Positions 35,937-47,404 of a stretch of 64,000 nucleotides of DNA are shown one piece after another. Under the pieces are notes generated by a model. The model ran no database searches and was not told the origin of the DNA. It worked only from the letters and a program-made list of their open reading frames with translations. How positions within the stretch are numbered: the first letter of the stretch is position 1; every line of letters starts with the position of its first letter. The position numbers and the translations under genes were made by a program. The DNA comes from Marinobacter bohaiensis (lineage in GTDB: Bacteria; Pseudomonadota; Gammaproteobacteria; Pseudomonadales; Oleiphilaceae). The stretch lies in the NCBI RefSeq assembly GCF_003258515.1, contig NZ_QGEH01000001.1, positions 1,054,001 through 1,118,000 of the forward strand. Reading direction: 5' to 3'.

Positions 35937-37952
35937 TCACACGGCGGTGCGCGGGATGACCCGTTCCCACGTCTTGTGGTGGACCAGTTCCCGCTCCTCG
36001 AACGCCTTCTGTTCCGCCTTGAGATAGAAGTTGTCGGCGTCGCAGGTCAGCCAGTGGTAGCTTTTCACGGTGACGTGGAATTGCCCGTCACCCTCGCTGC
36101 GGCCGGCTTCGTAGTGCCACTCGATCTCGGCGCGGGCCTTGTCGGCATCCTCGGGATCAGCGGTGTAGATCTCGCGGCAGTGCTGATCGACCCAGAGGCC
36201 GTGGTCGAGGAAGCGCATGGCGCCCAGGTCGTCCTCGATGATCACCGACACCTCGCCGCTGGCCACATCCTCGCGAACGGTGCGACGCGGGGCCCCGGCG
36301 CGTAGCGTCTCCAGCCGCGCCGGCTCGGCGGATTCCGCCGCTTCGAACGGGCAGTCGATGGCGTCGCCGGTGAAGACCGGCAGACTCAGGCGTTGCAGGC
36401 CCGCTTCCAGACGCAGGTCGGCGCGTTTGCGAGCCGGCCACAGCAGCGGGAAGTTGGCGGAGCTGACCGAGACCCGCAGCTTGTGCCCGGGCGGCAGGCG
36501 GTAGCCCACCATATCCAGCTTCAGGGTGACGTCCATCGGCTCACCCGGCACCGGCGGCTCGTAGGTGGCGCGGTCGTTGCGCAGCGCCAGGTTGAGCACC
36601 CCGTAGGTGACCATCGCCACCTTGCCGTCGGGGCCCACATCGTTGAGGCGCACGGTGAGCTGGCCGCAGTCTTCCGGGCTGGACAGCCGCAGGTTCACTT
36701 CCGGCTGGCCCAGGATCGGCAGCCAGTCGTCCGCCGCCTCGCTGTCGAAGGTCAGGGCACAGGCATCGTCCCGGCGCTGGTCGGTCGGCAGGTCCGGGCC
36801 GAACCAGATGGCGCAGTACTCGCCCTGGCCGGTGCCGGCGGTCAGCGGCGTGGTCATGGTCTGCGGCGCCGCCAGCGGGGATGCCTCTGATTGCAGACCG
36901 GATTCGGTCAGGAAGTACTCACGTGCGGCCACGGCCTCGCCCGGCCAGGCTTCGGTTTCCACCCAGGTGCCCGGGCGTTCGCTGTGCATGGCTTTGGGCG
37001 GCAGACCGTCCTGCAGGTAGAAGCGGGCCGGGGCCTCGTCCATCACGCCGGTGTCGATGTCCTTGAGCCAGTAGTCCCACCAGCGCAGCGCCTCCTGCAG
37101 GAAGCCGACGGACGGCTCGGGCAGGGCGAAGTGCGGGTACTTGTGGATCCACGGGCCGACCATGGCTTTCTTCGGTCCCGGAAGGTGTTCCATCAGGCGC
37201 GGGATGCTGTTCTTGTAGGCGTCGCCCCAGCCGCCGACGCAGTAGACCGCTGCTTGGATGTCGCGGTAGTCCTCGCACACTGAACCGTGACGCCAGTAGT
37301 CGTCGCGGGTGGGGTGGGACATCCAGGTCTCGGCCATCAGTGGCATGTTGTTCAGCCGGTGCTTCCACATCTCGCGCCACTGGTCGCCGACCAGCTGCGG
37401 GTCGGGCACGGCGGCGGAGAAGCTCAGCATGGTCGAGGCCCAGCCCAGGTTCTCGTTGAGCAGGTTGCCGCCCTTGTAGTGGATGTCGTCGGCGAAGCGG
37501 TCGTCGGTGGAACACAGGGTGATGATCGCTTTCAGCGGCTCCGGACGCAGGGCGGCCAGTTGCAGGGAATTAAAGCCACCCCAGGAGATACCCATCATGC
37601 CCACCTGGCCGCTGCACCAGGGCTGCGCCGCCAGCCAGGCGATGACTTCCAGGCCGTCCTTCTGCTCCTGCTCGGCGTACTCGTCCGCCATCAGGCCGTC
37701 GGACTCGCCGTTGCCGCGCATGTCCACCCGCAGGCAGGCGTAGCCGTGACCGGCGAAGTAGGGATGCGTCAGGGCGTCGCGCACGGCGGTGCCGTCGCGC
37801 TTGCGATATGGCAGGTACTCGAGGATGGCCGGCACCGGCTCCTCGGTATCCGGCCGCCACAGGCGGGCGGCCAGTTTGGTGCCGTCGGACAGCGGGATCG
37901 TGAAATGCGCCGTTTCGGTCACCGCATACGGAAAGTCGTGCTTGATGCTCAT
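35937..37952 (-). CDS. CocE/NonD family hydrolase (X-Pro dipeptidyl-peptidase-like)
   Basis: A 671-residue alpha/beta-hydrolase. The N-terminal half has YLPYRKRDGT, VRVDMRGNGESDG-like oxyanion region (LRVDMRGNGESDG) and the nucleophile elbow GISWGG. The triad His is probably in VGPWIHKYPH. A C-terminal jelly-roll X-Pro dipeptidase domain (about 420-660, with PPGHKLRVSVSSANFPLL) completes the architecture of CocE esterase and glutaryl-7-ACA acylase. It has no signal peptide, so it is likely cytoplasmic. The BCCT transporter gene lies 37 bp upstream and a LysR gene downstream, which suggests hydrolysis of an imported, perhaps ester or amide, quaternary-amine compound (inference). Confidence 0.87.
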   Translation of the reverse strand: MSIKHDFPYAVTETAHFTIPLSDGTKLAARLWRPDTEEPVPAILEYLPYRKRDGTAVRDALTHPYFAGHGYACLRVDMRGNGESDGLMADEYAEQEQKDGLEVIAWLAAQPWCSGQVGMMGISWGGFNSLQLAALRPEPLKAIITLCSTDDRFADDIHYKGGNLLNENLGWASTMLSFSAAVPDPQLVGDQWREMWKHRLNNMPLMAETWMSHPTRDDYWRHGSVCEDYRDIQAAVYCVGGWGDAYKNSIPRLMEHLPGPKKAMVGPWIHKYPHFALPEPSVGFLQEALRWWDYWLKDIDTGVMDEAPARFYLQDGLPPKAMHSERPGTWVETEAWPGEAVAAREYFLTESGLQSEASPLAAPQTMTTPLTAGTGQGEYCAIWFGPDLPTDQRRDDACALTFDSEAADDWLPILGQPEVNLRLSSPEDCGQLTVRLNDVGPDGKVAMVTYGVLNLALRNDRATYEPPVPGEPMDVTLKLDMVGYRLPPGHKLRVSVSSANFPLLWPARKRADLRLEAGLQRLSLPVFTGDAIDCPFEAAESAEPARLETLRAGAPRRTVREDVASGEVSVIIEDDLGAMRFLDHGLWVDQHCREIYTADPEDADKARAEIEWHYEAGRSEGDGQFHVTVKSYHWLTCDADNFYLKAEQKAFEERELVHHKTWERVIPRTAV

Positions 37953-37989
37953 GGGGTGTCCTTGAGTCTTGATGGCTTTTGAAACTGGA

Positions 37990-39522
37990 TTACTTGGGTT
38001 TGGATGGCGGCAACTGCAGCCGCTCCGGATGACGCAGCCAGATCCACAGTGCGCTGGTGGCCAGCAGGATGATCAGCATTGCCGGCAGGCCGCCCAGGTT
38101 GGAGAGCATCTTGACGCCGTCGACGCCGATGAAGCTCACCATCACCCAGGACACGATGCCGACGATCGCGCCCCACAGGACCTTCATTTTCAGGCCCGCG
38201 TTGAGGTCGGAGTCCGCGGTCAGGCCCCGGGTGCACAGGTTGCCGATGGCATCGGTATTGGAGTCCGCCGCCGTCACGTAGGAGATGTAGGCGATGAACA
38301 GCAGCAGCGGCACCCACAGCCCGGACAGCGGCAGCTCGCCAAACACGGTGTAGAGCACGTGTTCCACGCCCTGATCGTTCAGCACTGCGTACAGGTCCAC
38401 GCCCGCTTCGCGCTGGAGGTAAAGGGCGGTGCCGGAGAAAATGATGATCCAGGTGCCGGAGAACGCGGCCGGGAACAGCAGGTTGATGCGGAGGAACTCG
38501 CGCACGGTATAGCCCCGCGAGATCTTGCCCAGGAACAGCGCGGAGACCGGCGCCCAGGCGAACCAGATGGCCCAGTAAAAGATCGACCAGCCGTAGGGCC
38601 AGTTGTCCTGTCCGGCGGCACCGGTGAACAGGCTCTTGGCGAAGAAGTCGTCCAGGTACACGCCCAGGGATTCGGTGCCCAGTTGCAGTATGAACACGGT
38701 CGGCCCGGCGATGAACACGAACAGCCCCAGCGCCAGCAGCAGCCAGGCGTTGAGCGCGGACAGTCGGGCAATGCCTTTCTTCAGGCCGCTGGCGGCGGAA
38801 ATCACAAAGGTCACCACCACGATGGAAACCACAACGCCCAGACGCAGTGGCGAGGTATCCCCCGGCAGGTACTGGCCCACGCCGCCGGCCAGGGTCAGCG
38901 CACCGGTGCCCAGGGTGGACGCCATGCCGGCGACCAGCGAGTAGAGCGCGAGCGCATCGATCAGCCCGCTGAAGCGCTGGATGCGAGGGCCGACCAGCGG
39001 TTCGAGCATGCTGGAGATGGAGAAGCGCTGGCGACGGTTGTAGAAGGCCAGGGCGAAGATCAGCGCCGGTACCGCGTAGATGGCGTAGGGCGTGATGGTC
39101 CAATGCAGGAACATGGTGGACATGGCAAACAGCATGGCGTCGCCGGAGCCGGCTTCGATGCCGGACGAGCCGGGCGGGCCCATGAAATGATAGAGCGGTT
39201 CGGCGGTGGTCCAGAACAGCACGCCCACGGCGAGGGTCGTGCACAGGGTGATGGAAAACCAGCGCAGCCGGGAGAGCAGCGGCGTGGCGCCTTCCCCGCC
39301 GATGCGGATGCGGCCGATGGGGGAGAAGTAGACGATGACCGCAAGGATCACCAGGTAGAGACTGCCCAGGCTGAACAGCCAGGAAAAGTGGTCGAGAATC
39401 TCGCTGTTCAGTTCCTTGGTGACGGACAGGAACGCATCGAGGTCGACGTAGCTGGCCACAACGGCCGACATCAAAATGATGAATGTGGGCCAGAAGACCC
39501 CGTGTCGCAGAGAGCCCTGCAT
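37990..39522 (-). CDS. BCCT-family betaine/choline/carnitine transporter
   Basis: A 510-residue transporter with 12 helices and the BCCT signatures: WTTAEPLYHFMGPP, a glycine-rich stretch in TM3 (GMASTLGTGALTLAGGVGQYL), and the tryptophan-rich WPYGWSIFYWAIWFAWAPVSALFLGKISRG that lines the substrate box. It imports quaternary ammonium compounds with Na+ or H+. It lacks the long charged C-terminal tail of osmosensory members such as BetP, so a nutritional role is likelier. GGAG precedes the ATG at 39522. It heads the BCCT/hydrolase/LysR group. Confidence 0.93.
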   Translation of the reverse strand: MQGSLRHGVFWPTFIILMSAVVASYVDLDAFLSVTKELNSEILDHFSWLFSLGSLYLVILAVIVYFSPIGRIRIGGEGATPLLSRLRWFSITLCTTLAVGVLFWTTAEPLYHFMGPPGSSGIEAGSGDAMLFAMSTMFLHWTITPYAIYAVPALIFALAFYNRRQRFSISSMLEPLVGPRIQRFSGLIDALALYSLVAGMASTLGTGALTLAGGVGQYLPGDTSPLRLGVVVSIVVVTFVISAASGLKKGIARLSALNAWLLLALGLFVFIAGPTVFILQLGTESLGVYLDDFFAKSLFTGAAGQDNWPYGWSIFYWAIWFAWAPVSALFLGKISRGYTVREFLRINLLFPAAFSGTWIIIFSGTALYLQREAGVDLYAVLNDQGVEHVLYTVFGELPLSGLWVPLLLFIAYISYVTAADSNTDAIGNLCTRGLTADSDLNAGLKMKVLWGAIVGIVSWVMVSFIGVDGVKMLSNLGGLPAMLIILLATSALWIWLRHPERLQLPPSKPK

Positions 39523-39791
39523 AAGTACCGCTCCGTTATCGTTATGTACAAAGAGTCGCTTATGGCGAGCTATTGTAGGGAGCGGGGGTAGGGGGCCGGC
39601 AAACGCTTTCTCGTCATTGGGGTATGCGCCTGGCGCATGGCTGTGGTCTTGCAGGGCCTGGAATCGGGCGCCGGTCGATGCTTGTGTTGCATGGGGTGGC
39701 GTTGCCTCTTCCGGACGGGGCCGGAAGGCCGGTTGTCGTTCCCCTCACCCGGGGCGGGCGAGGGGAGGCGATCCGGCTTTGGCGGTGGGCG

Positions 39792-41168
<1,377 letters not shown>

Positions 41169-41207
41169 GCTCGGTTCCTTAACGGTGTTGGTTGTGGGTG
41201 TGGGAAA

Positions 41208-41570
41208 TCAGTCGGGGCGGGACAGGCTGGGGCAGAAGAAATGCGAGAGCGTGCTGATCTCCTGCAACAGGCCCTGGAGCTCTTCGTGCCGTTCGTCGCT
41301 GCCGGCCAGGCGTTGCAGGCAGCACAGTGGCCGCACCAGTTGGTCCAGACAGAAAACGCGCCAGTGGGAGGGGTTCAGCTCGTCGGTAAACGTTTCCAGA
41401 AGCAGGTCGACGGCGTCTCGATAACAGCGCCACTGCTGATCGCACGGGGAACCGGCGCACTGGTTATCCTCGAAGTCGAGCCACATCATGACCAGTGCCG
41501 GGTTGTCCGGTTCCAGGCCGTGGCGGATTCGGGTTCTGAGTCGCTGGGCAAAGGGCGTTGAGCCTGGCAT
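41208..41570 (-). CDS. fagA: FagA-like Fur-associated protein
   Basis: A 120-residue protein of unknown function. The stretch GLEPDNPALVMMWLDFE and the later SHWRVFCLDQLVRPLCCLQRLA resemble FagA, the Fur-associated protein encoded before fumC in pseudomonads. Seven Cys residues are present, including CC at the centre, but no standard metal motif. AAGGACCGAT precedes the ATG at 41570. It is cotranscribed with fumC, and a Fur box lies 59 bp upstream. FagA is induced by iron starvation in Pseudomonas; the biochemical role is not known. Confidence 0.78.
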   Translation of the reverse strand: MPGSTPFAQRLRTRIRHGLEPDNPALVMMWLDFEDNQCAGSPCDQQWRCYRDAVDLLLETFTDELNPSHWRVFCLDQLVRPLCCLQRLAGSDERHEELQGLLQEISTLSHFFCPSLSRPD

Positions 41571-41628
41571 ATCGGTCCTTACTGGAAGCCGGCGGAATGA
41601 CGCGCCAGCTTTCCTGATCCTCTTTAAT

Positions 41629-41647
41629 GAGATTGATTTGCATTCTC
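41629..41647 (-). promoter_or_regulatory. Fur box
   Basis: On the minus strand GAGAATGCAAATCAATCTC matches 14 of 19 positions of the Fur consensus GATAATGATAATCATTATC, 59 bp upstream of fagA. Together with the fagA-fumC order this supports repression by iron-loaded Fur. Confidence 0.75.
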
Positions 41648-41809
41648 TTTGTGTGGAGGCGCATCGTCAAGCTCGTTGAGGAGGCGGGTCATGCGGTTGC
41701 GGGATCGGTCGAGTGTCGTGGCAGGGTGGCTATCTTTGAGGATGGGGGACTGGTAGCCTCGGCAGTGAATCAAAAACTCCCAACGTTATCCCAATCGCCG
41801 GGCCACACT

Positions 41810-42016
41810 ATGGATGTTGCTTCCATCGCCAGCTTCAGCACCCAGCTTAGCCAGAGTCAGCTCCGGGAGCAGGTGCAGATCAGCGTCCTGAAATCCGCCC
41901 AGGACATGGCCGCCAGTGGCGCGCTTCAACTCCTCGAAGGCGTGACCGAAGCGGCGCCGACCACGGCCACCAGTGCCAACCCCAACATCGGCAGCCAGAT
42001 CGACGTCCGCGTCTGA
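41810..42016 (+). CDS. YjfB-family putative motility protein
   Basis: A 68-residue protein beginning MDVASIASFSTQLSQSQL and ending NPNIGSQIDVRV. This is the pattern of the small YjfB_motility family (PF14070: MDIxxLSxxxSQ... then N.G..IDI.V). The family is linked to flagellar regulons, with no known biochemical function. The ATG at 41810 is the only start that gives the family N-terminus; the ribosome site is weak. It is divergent from fagA, so the Fur box at 41629-41647 could also affect it. No other flagellar genes are in the window. Confidence 0.72.
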   Translation: MDVASIASFSTQLSQSQLREQVQISVLKSAQDMAASGALQLLEGVTEAAPTTATSANPNIGSQIDVRV

Positions 42017-42040
42017 ACGCGCGGGCGTTTTCTCCCCGGA

Positions 42041-42679
42041 TTAATCCGCCAGCCAATCCAGCCCCAGCACCAGGCGGGGCAAGCGGCTGGCGTCCGGCGA
42101 GCGGTGCACCAGCCCCCGGCCTTCGTTGCCGATCCAGGCTTCCCCTTTCAGAAGCGCCACCGCGCCGGGTGGAACCTGCTGGATCTCTCCTTCCCCTGGC
42201 GTCTGGTTGGGCAGAGGGTCGGCACCGACGCCCCGGGCGACGGCGGACTCGGGCAGCCACTCGGTCCCGGTTCCCCGGTAGGTGCATAGCAGGCGCACGG
42301 GAACGCGGTCGGTGTGGAAGCGCGGGCACATGGTGCCGTTGAGCGCGTGCAGGCGGACGCCCACCGCATCGGGCTCGAACAGGCAGCGATACATGTCGAT
42401 GAGCTGATTGACATCATCCAGCCAGGCGGCCGCGCCATCGAGCTGGCGGGCCCAGTCCGGCAGCAGGGCGTTGGCCGGTTCCCCGGGACCGAGGTTGATG
42501 AAACGCTCCAGCTTGTTCGTGTGGGCAAACAGCGACTGGGCGAATGTCTGGGCGCCGGGGAGCGGCGGACGCTTCCAGACGGTCAGGTTGACGTCGTCCC
42601 GGAAAATTTCGGTCAGACATTCGGCTTGGGTGCTTTCAACGGCCAGTGGCTGGGAAATCGTTTCGGGGAAATGGGTCAT
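42041..42679 (-). CDS. DUF1826 domain protein (zinc-limitation associated)
   Basis: A 212-residue protein of the DUF1826 family. The start NLTVWKRPPLP and the conserved core LCTYRGTGTEWLPE and HRSPD....RLVLGLDW match it. The family has a cupin-like or 2-oxoglutarate oxygenase-like pattern (HTDRVPVRLLCTY), but the function is unproven. In pseudomonads DUF1826 genes sit next to a COG0523 GTPase in the Zur regulon, exactly as here: divergent from zigA with a Zur box between them. GGAG precedes the ATG at 42679. Confidence 0.85.
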   Translation of the reverse strand: MTHFPETISQPLAVESTQAECLTEIFRDDVNLTVWKRPPLPGAQTFAQSLFAHTNKLERFINLGPGEPANALLPDWARQLDGAAAWLDDVNQLIDMYRCLFEPDAVGVRLHALNGTMCPRFHTDRVPVRLLCTYRGTGTEWLPESAVARGVGADPLPNQTPGEGEIQQVPPGAVALLKGEAWIGNEGRGLVHRSPDASRLPRLVLGLDWLAD

Positions 42680-42737
42680 GGTCGTCGCTCCAGGTATTTG
42701 ATCAGGGCAAGTCATGACGCTTGCGTGATTGTGTTAT

Positions 42738-42752
42738 TGTTATGTTATAACA
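42738..42752. promoter_or_regulatory. Zur box
   Basis: TGTTATGTTATAACA (42738-42752) matches the Zur palindrome TGTTATANTATAACA at all but one fixed position. It lies between divergent DUF1826 and COG0523 genes, 59 and 101 bp from their starts. It predicts derepression of both genes under zinc starvation. Confidence 0.85.
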
Positions 42753-42852
42753 TGCTATTTGCAATGCATAGCGATGATGAAAACGCACACGACCTTTGCG
42801 GGCCGTGTCGCCGTTAATGCCTCTCGCCCTATAAAACATGAGGAGACCCACC

Positions 42853-44055
<1,203 letters not shown>

Positions 44056-44079
44056 ATCCGGGATGTCTGGAGGGCCCGT

Positions 44080-44925
44080 CTAGAACAGGCCCATCTGGGA
44101 GGTGTCGTCCACCAGGTCGAGGGTGTCCGCCTGCGGCAGGCGTTCGTTGAGCAGGGTGCTCCACAGCGAGGCCAGGGACAGCGCATCGCCGTTGTCCGGC
44201 ATGTGCATGAACACGAACGGCCGCTGGCCGGCCTCGATCCAGCCGGCGACCCGCTCCACCCAGGGCGCGAGGAAGGGCCGGTTGGCCTCCAGGTCCGGGT
44301 GGCCGATGTAGCGCACGACCGGCGGGGCGTCGACCGGCAACAGGTGCACCGGCACCTGGGGTTTCTTGCGCTGGGCATCGACGGTGGCGTCGCAGTCCGG
44401 CACCGCTGAGAAGAGCCCGCGGCTGTCGAGGCAGACCCGCGCCACCTGACGTTCCCGCAGTCCGCGATTGAGCTGTTTCTCCGCTTCGCCCTTGCCGAAG
44501 AATGCGCTGTGCCGGACCTCGACCGTACAGCTCAGCGGCGCCGGCAGGGCCTCAATGAACCCCCACAGGTTACTCAGGTGCTCGGGGCCAAAGGCGGCCG
44601 GCAACTGGATCAGGAACGGCCCCAGCACGTCGTCGAGTGGGGAGAGGATCTCCAGGAAATCCCGCACCTGGGCGTCCACGCCGGTCAGCAGGCGGTCGTG
44701 GCTGATGGCGCGGGGAAACTTGAACAGGAAGCGGAAGTCAGCCGGCACCTGGCTGCGCCACTGGCGGCATTGCTCCTGGCTGGGTGTGGCGTAGAAGGTG
44801 GTGTTGCCTTCCACAGTGTTCATCACCTGGCTGTAGCGCTCCAGCGGGCTGCGGCCGGACGGAAGCTGGGTGTTCCACTTGGGATCGTGCCACTGAGGGC
44901 TGCCGAGAAAGTAGGGGCGGGTCAT
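44080..44925 (-). CDS. DUF72 family TIM-barrel protein
   Basis: A 281-residue protein of the DUF72/YecE family. It begins YFLGSPQWHDPKW (family G..GW..P.W), then ERYSQVMNTVEGNTTFYATP and FLFKFPRAISHDRLL, and ends FVFMHMPDNGDA. The family is a TIM-barrel with an active-site-like cleft; the function is not established. No strong ribosome site precedes the ATG at 44925. It is convergent with zigA, 24 bp apart. Confidence 0.85.
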   Translation of the reverse strand: MTRPYFLGSPQWHDPKWNTQLPSGRSPLERYSQVMNTVEGNTTFYATPSQEQCRQWRSQVPADFRFLFKFPRAISHDRLLTGVDAQVRDFLEILSPLDDVLGPFLIQLPAAFGPEHLSNLWGFIEALPAPLSCTVEVRHSAFFGKGEAEKQLNRGLRERQVARVCLDSRGLFSAVPDCDATVDAQRKKPQVPVHLLPVDAPPVVRYIGHPDLEANRPFLAPWVERVAGWIEAGQRPFVFMHMPDNGDALSLASLWSTLLNERLPQADTLDLVDDTSQMGLF

Positions 44926-44976
44926 GGTCCAGTCGGGATTGTGGTGGATCGTCGCGTCTTGGGTTCGCCGCTTATT

Positions 44977-45483
44977 CTACCGATGTGTGTGCCCGGATCG
45001 AGCGTAAAAGTCGTGTTGCGCCAGCTCCTCACGAATCCGGCTCACCAGCCCGTTGCTCAGTTGGCGGTAGTCCGGGTAGGGCGTCAGCAGCAGGCGACGG
45101 TCGGGGTCGATGGCCACGCCGGGACAGCGATCGAGCGGTCGGGCGTTGTGACTCAGGCCCTCGAAGCGTTGCAGGTTGTCCTTGCCGCCGATCCAGTGCC
45201 AGCCGTCGATCTTCAGCAACTGCGGCGTAAAGCACAGGGCCGTCTGTCCGAACAGAGCGTCGTCCCGGAAACGGCGCCAGTCGTCCGCCGCCGGGCTGGT
45301 GATTTTCGACAGCAGTGTGACGATCTTGCGCCAGTGATTGGAGTTGGCGGCGACCAGGGCGTCCGCCCGGGGATCGTCTACAAGCTGCGCCAGGCCGTTC
45401 GGTCGGTGCGGCAGGTAGAGTGCCAGGCGGGGAGCGGCGGCGCCGAGGCTATCCGGCTGGGTTGAGGTGTCGGATGGTGGCAT
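44977..45483 (-). CDS. Conserved hypothetical protein
   Basis: A 168-residue soluble protein that I do not recognise with confidence. Conserved-looking stretches are PRLALYLPHRPNG, NSNHWRKIVTLLSKI, LIGKDNLQ-like GWHWIGGKDN, and DYRQLSNGLVSRIREEL. It lies 2 nt after the stop codon of the LysR gene on the same strand, with GGAG in that gene's end serving as its ribosome site, so the two are cotranscribed. A longer in-frame reading exists upstream but overlaps the LysR gene and has unnatural composition. Confidence 0.65.
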   Translation of the reverse strand: MPPSDTSTQPDSLGAAAPRLALYLPHRPNGLAQLVDDPRADALVAANSNHWRKIVTLLSKITSPAADDWRRFRDDALFGQTALCFTPQLLKIDGWHWIGGKDNLQRFEGLSHNARPLDRCPGVAIDPDRRLLLTPYPDYRQLSNGLVSRIREELAQHDFYARSGHTHR

Positions 45484-45485
45484 GG

Positions 45486-46367
45486 TCAGCTCCGATACGG
45501 CGCCCGCAGGCTGTCGATAAAGCGCGGCAGGCACGGATTGGGGTTGGCGTCGTTCCAGTAGACGCCCTGTTCCACGTCGGATGACTCCTCCAGCGGCAGG
45601 AACACGGCGCCGCGCAGCTGCATCCGGCGCATCGAATCCGGCACCAGCGCGACCCCGAGGCCCTGTGCCACCAGGTTGACGATGGTCTGCTGCAGGTGCG
45701 TCTCCACGCGGATGCTGGGATCGAAGTCGTACAGCCGGCAACAGGCGGTGACCGCCTCGTGCAGCGCCGGCGCCGTGCGGCTGGGGAAGGTGATGAACGG
45801 GTCCGACGCCAAGTCACCCACCGACACTTGACGCGCGCCGGCAAGCCGGTGCGTCTCCGGTAGGACCGCACAAAGCGGTTCCCGAAACAACGGGCGGTAT
45901 TTCAGTGTATGCGCAAAGCGCAGCGGGAAACTGATGCCCACGTCTGCGGTACCCTGGATCAGGGCCTCATGCAGGTCCCGGGGCAGTGTTTCGTTAAGGC
46001 CTAGTGATACGTCGGGGTGTGTCTCCGAGAAGGCGGCGACCATCTCGGGCAGGGTATTCCACGCGGCGTACATGGTGAAGGCGATGGTCAGGGTGCCGCG
46101 TTCCCCCAGGGCCGCGGCCCGCGCCGAGGTCACGGCCACGTCCAGATCACCGAGTAGCCGGCCGACGTCCCTGCGGAACTGGTCGCCAGCGGGAGTCAGT
46201 TCCACGGCCCGGGAATGACGTCGGAACAGCGGTGTGCCCAGATCGGCTTCCAGGGCGGCGATCTGCCGGCTCAACGGTGGCTGGGTCATATTCAGGCGCT
46301 CGGCGGCCCGTCTGAAGTTCAGCGTTTCTGCCAGCACCAGGAAACTGCGCAGTTGGCGAAGGTCCAT
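45486..46367 (-). CDS. LysR-family regulator divergent from AEC transporter
   Basis: A 293-residue LysR protein. The HTH MDLRQLRSFLVLAETLNFRRAAERLNMTQPPLSRQIAALEADLG is of the CatR/BenM/AlsR type, followed by a substrate-binding domain (LTIAFTMYAAWNTLPEMVAAF). BenM-like members respond to aromatic or organic acids. It is divergent from the AEC transporter gene at 46478, whose expression it probably controls. The start at 46367 gives the canonical N-terminus. Confidence 0.9.
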   Translation of the reverse strand: MDLRQLRSFLVLAETLNFRRAAERLNMTQPPLSRQIAALEADLGTPLFRRHSRAVELTPAGDQFRRDVGRLLGDLDVAVTSARAAALGERGTLTIAFTMYAAWNTLPEMVAAFSETHPDVSLGLNETLPRDLHEALIQGTADVGISFPLRFAHTLKYRPLFREPLCAVLPETHRLAGARQVSVGDLASDPFITFPSRTAPALHEAVTACCRLYDFDPSIRVETHLQQTIVNLVAQGLGVALVPDSMRRMQLRGAVFLPLEESSDVEQGVYWNDANPNPCLPRFIDSLRAPYRS

Positions 46368-46477
46368 TTCATTGATGCGTATTGGGTATCGAAAGGTTAT
46401 ATATATAGCATTAGACGGTATCGGTGACCAAGGGTAGGCTGGCGCTTTCTATTCGGGCGTTTGAGTGGAGTCTGCCG

Positions 46478-47404
46478 ATGATGGCTGTGGTGAATGTGTT
46501 GTTGCCGATCTTTGGGTTGATCCTGGCCGGTTACGTGTGCCGCCGGACCGGTCGCCTGGGAGACACCGCCGCCTCCGAACTCAACCGCTTCGTGGTCTGG
46601 CTGTGCCTGCCGGCACTGCTGTTCATGTCCACCGCAACCGCCTCCGCCGAGGAAATCTGGCATCCCGGTTTTATTGCGGTGGTGACCCTGGGAACGCTGC
46701 TGGTGTTCGCGATCACCGTTGGCTACCGCTGGCTGGTCCGGCGCGACCTGGCGGATGCGAGCATCGACGGCCTCAGTGCGTCCTACGCCAATACCGGTTA
46801 TATCGGCATTCCGCTGTGCATTCTGGTGTTGGGGGATGACGGCCTTGAGCCCGCCCTGATCGCCACGCTGATCGTGGTGTGCCTGCTGTTTTCCATTGCC
46901 ATCGTCTGCGTCGAGGTGGGCCTGCAAAACGAACCTTCGGCGCTGCGGGCCGTGCGCAAGGTGGTGGTGGCGCTGGCCCGCAATCCACTGGTGGTGTCGC
47001 CGATCCTGGGCGGCGCCTGGGCCCTGTCGGGATTGGAGCTGCCCCAGGCGGCGGGGCAGTTCCTCGACATGCTGGGCGCCGCCACCACGCCCTGCGCCCT
47101 GGTTTCCCTCGGTGCGTTCCTGGCCCAGCGCGAGCGCGGCCCGGCCAACGGCGCGCTGGGGCTGGTCGGTATCAAGCTGATCGTCCACCCGCTGCTGGTC
47201 TGGTGGTTGGCGGTCCACGTGTTCCACCTACCGCCGTTCTGGGCCAAGGCGGCCCTCCTGCTCAGCGCGCTGCCCACGGGCACCGGGCCGTTCATGCTGG
47301 CGGAATTCTATCGGCGCGAGGCGTCGGTGGTGGCCAGTTCGGTGTTGTTTTCGACGGTGGGGTCGCTGGTCACGTTGTCGTTTTGTCTTTACTGGATGGG
47401 GTGA
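46478..47404 (+). CDS. AEC (auxin efflux carrier) family transporter
   Basis: A 308-residue membrane protein with about 10 helices in two inverted halves. The family pattern is VVNVLLPIFGLILAGYVCRRTGRLG at the start, LNRFVVWLCLPALLFMS, and the mid-protein SASYANTGYIGIPL. The C-terminal half repeats with ALLLSALPTGTGPFMLAEFY. AEC proteins export or import carboxylates such as malate or malonate; the substrate is unknown. GTGGAG precedes ATG 46478; an upstream in-frame GTG at 46424 is less likely. The 3' end overlaps the convergent LysR gene by 35 bp. Confidence 0.88.
   Translation: MMAVVNVLLPIFGLILAGYVCRRTGRLGDTAASELNRFVVWLCLPALLFMSTATASAEEIWHPGFIAVVTLGTLLVFAITVGYRWLVRRDLADASIDGLSASYANTGYIGIPLCILVLGDDGLEPALIATLIVVCLLFSIAIVCVEVGLQNEPSALRAVRKVVVALARNPLVVSPILGGAWALSGLELPQAAGQFLDMLGAATTPCALVSLGAFLAQRERGPANGALGLVGIKLIVHPLLVWWLAVHVFHLPPFWAKAALLLSALPTGTGPFMLAEFYRREASVVASSVLFSTVGSLVTLSFCLYWMG

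Noticed and set aside
37969-39591. 540-codon plus-strand frame opposite the BCCT transporter
   Set aside because: Low-complexity antisense product; BCCT signatures are intact on the minus strand.
39741-39765. CCCCTC...GAGGGG inverted repeat after fumC, considered as a terminator
   Set aside because: Short arms with a long GC loop and no T-tract on the relevant strand; not strong enough to call.
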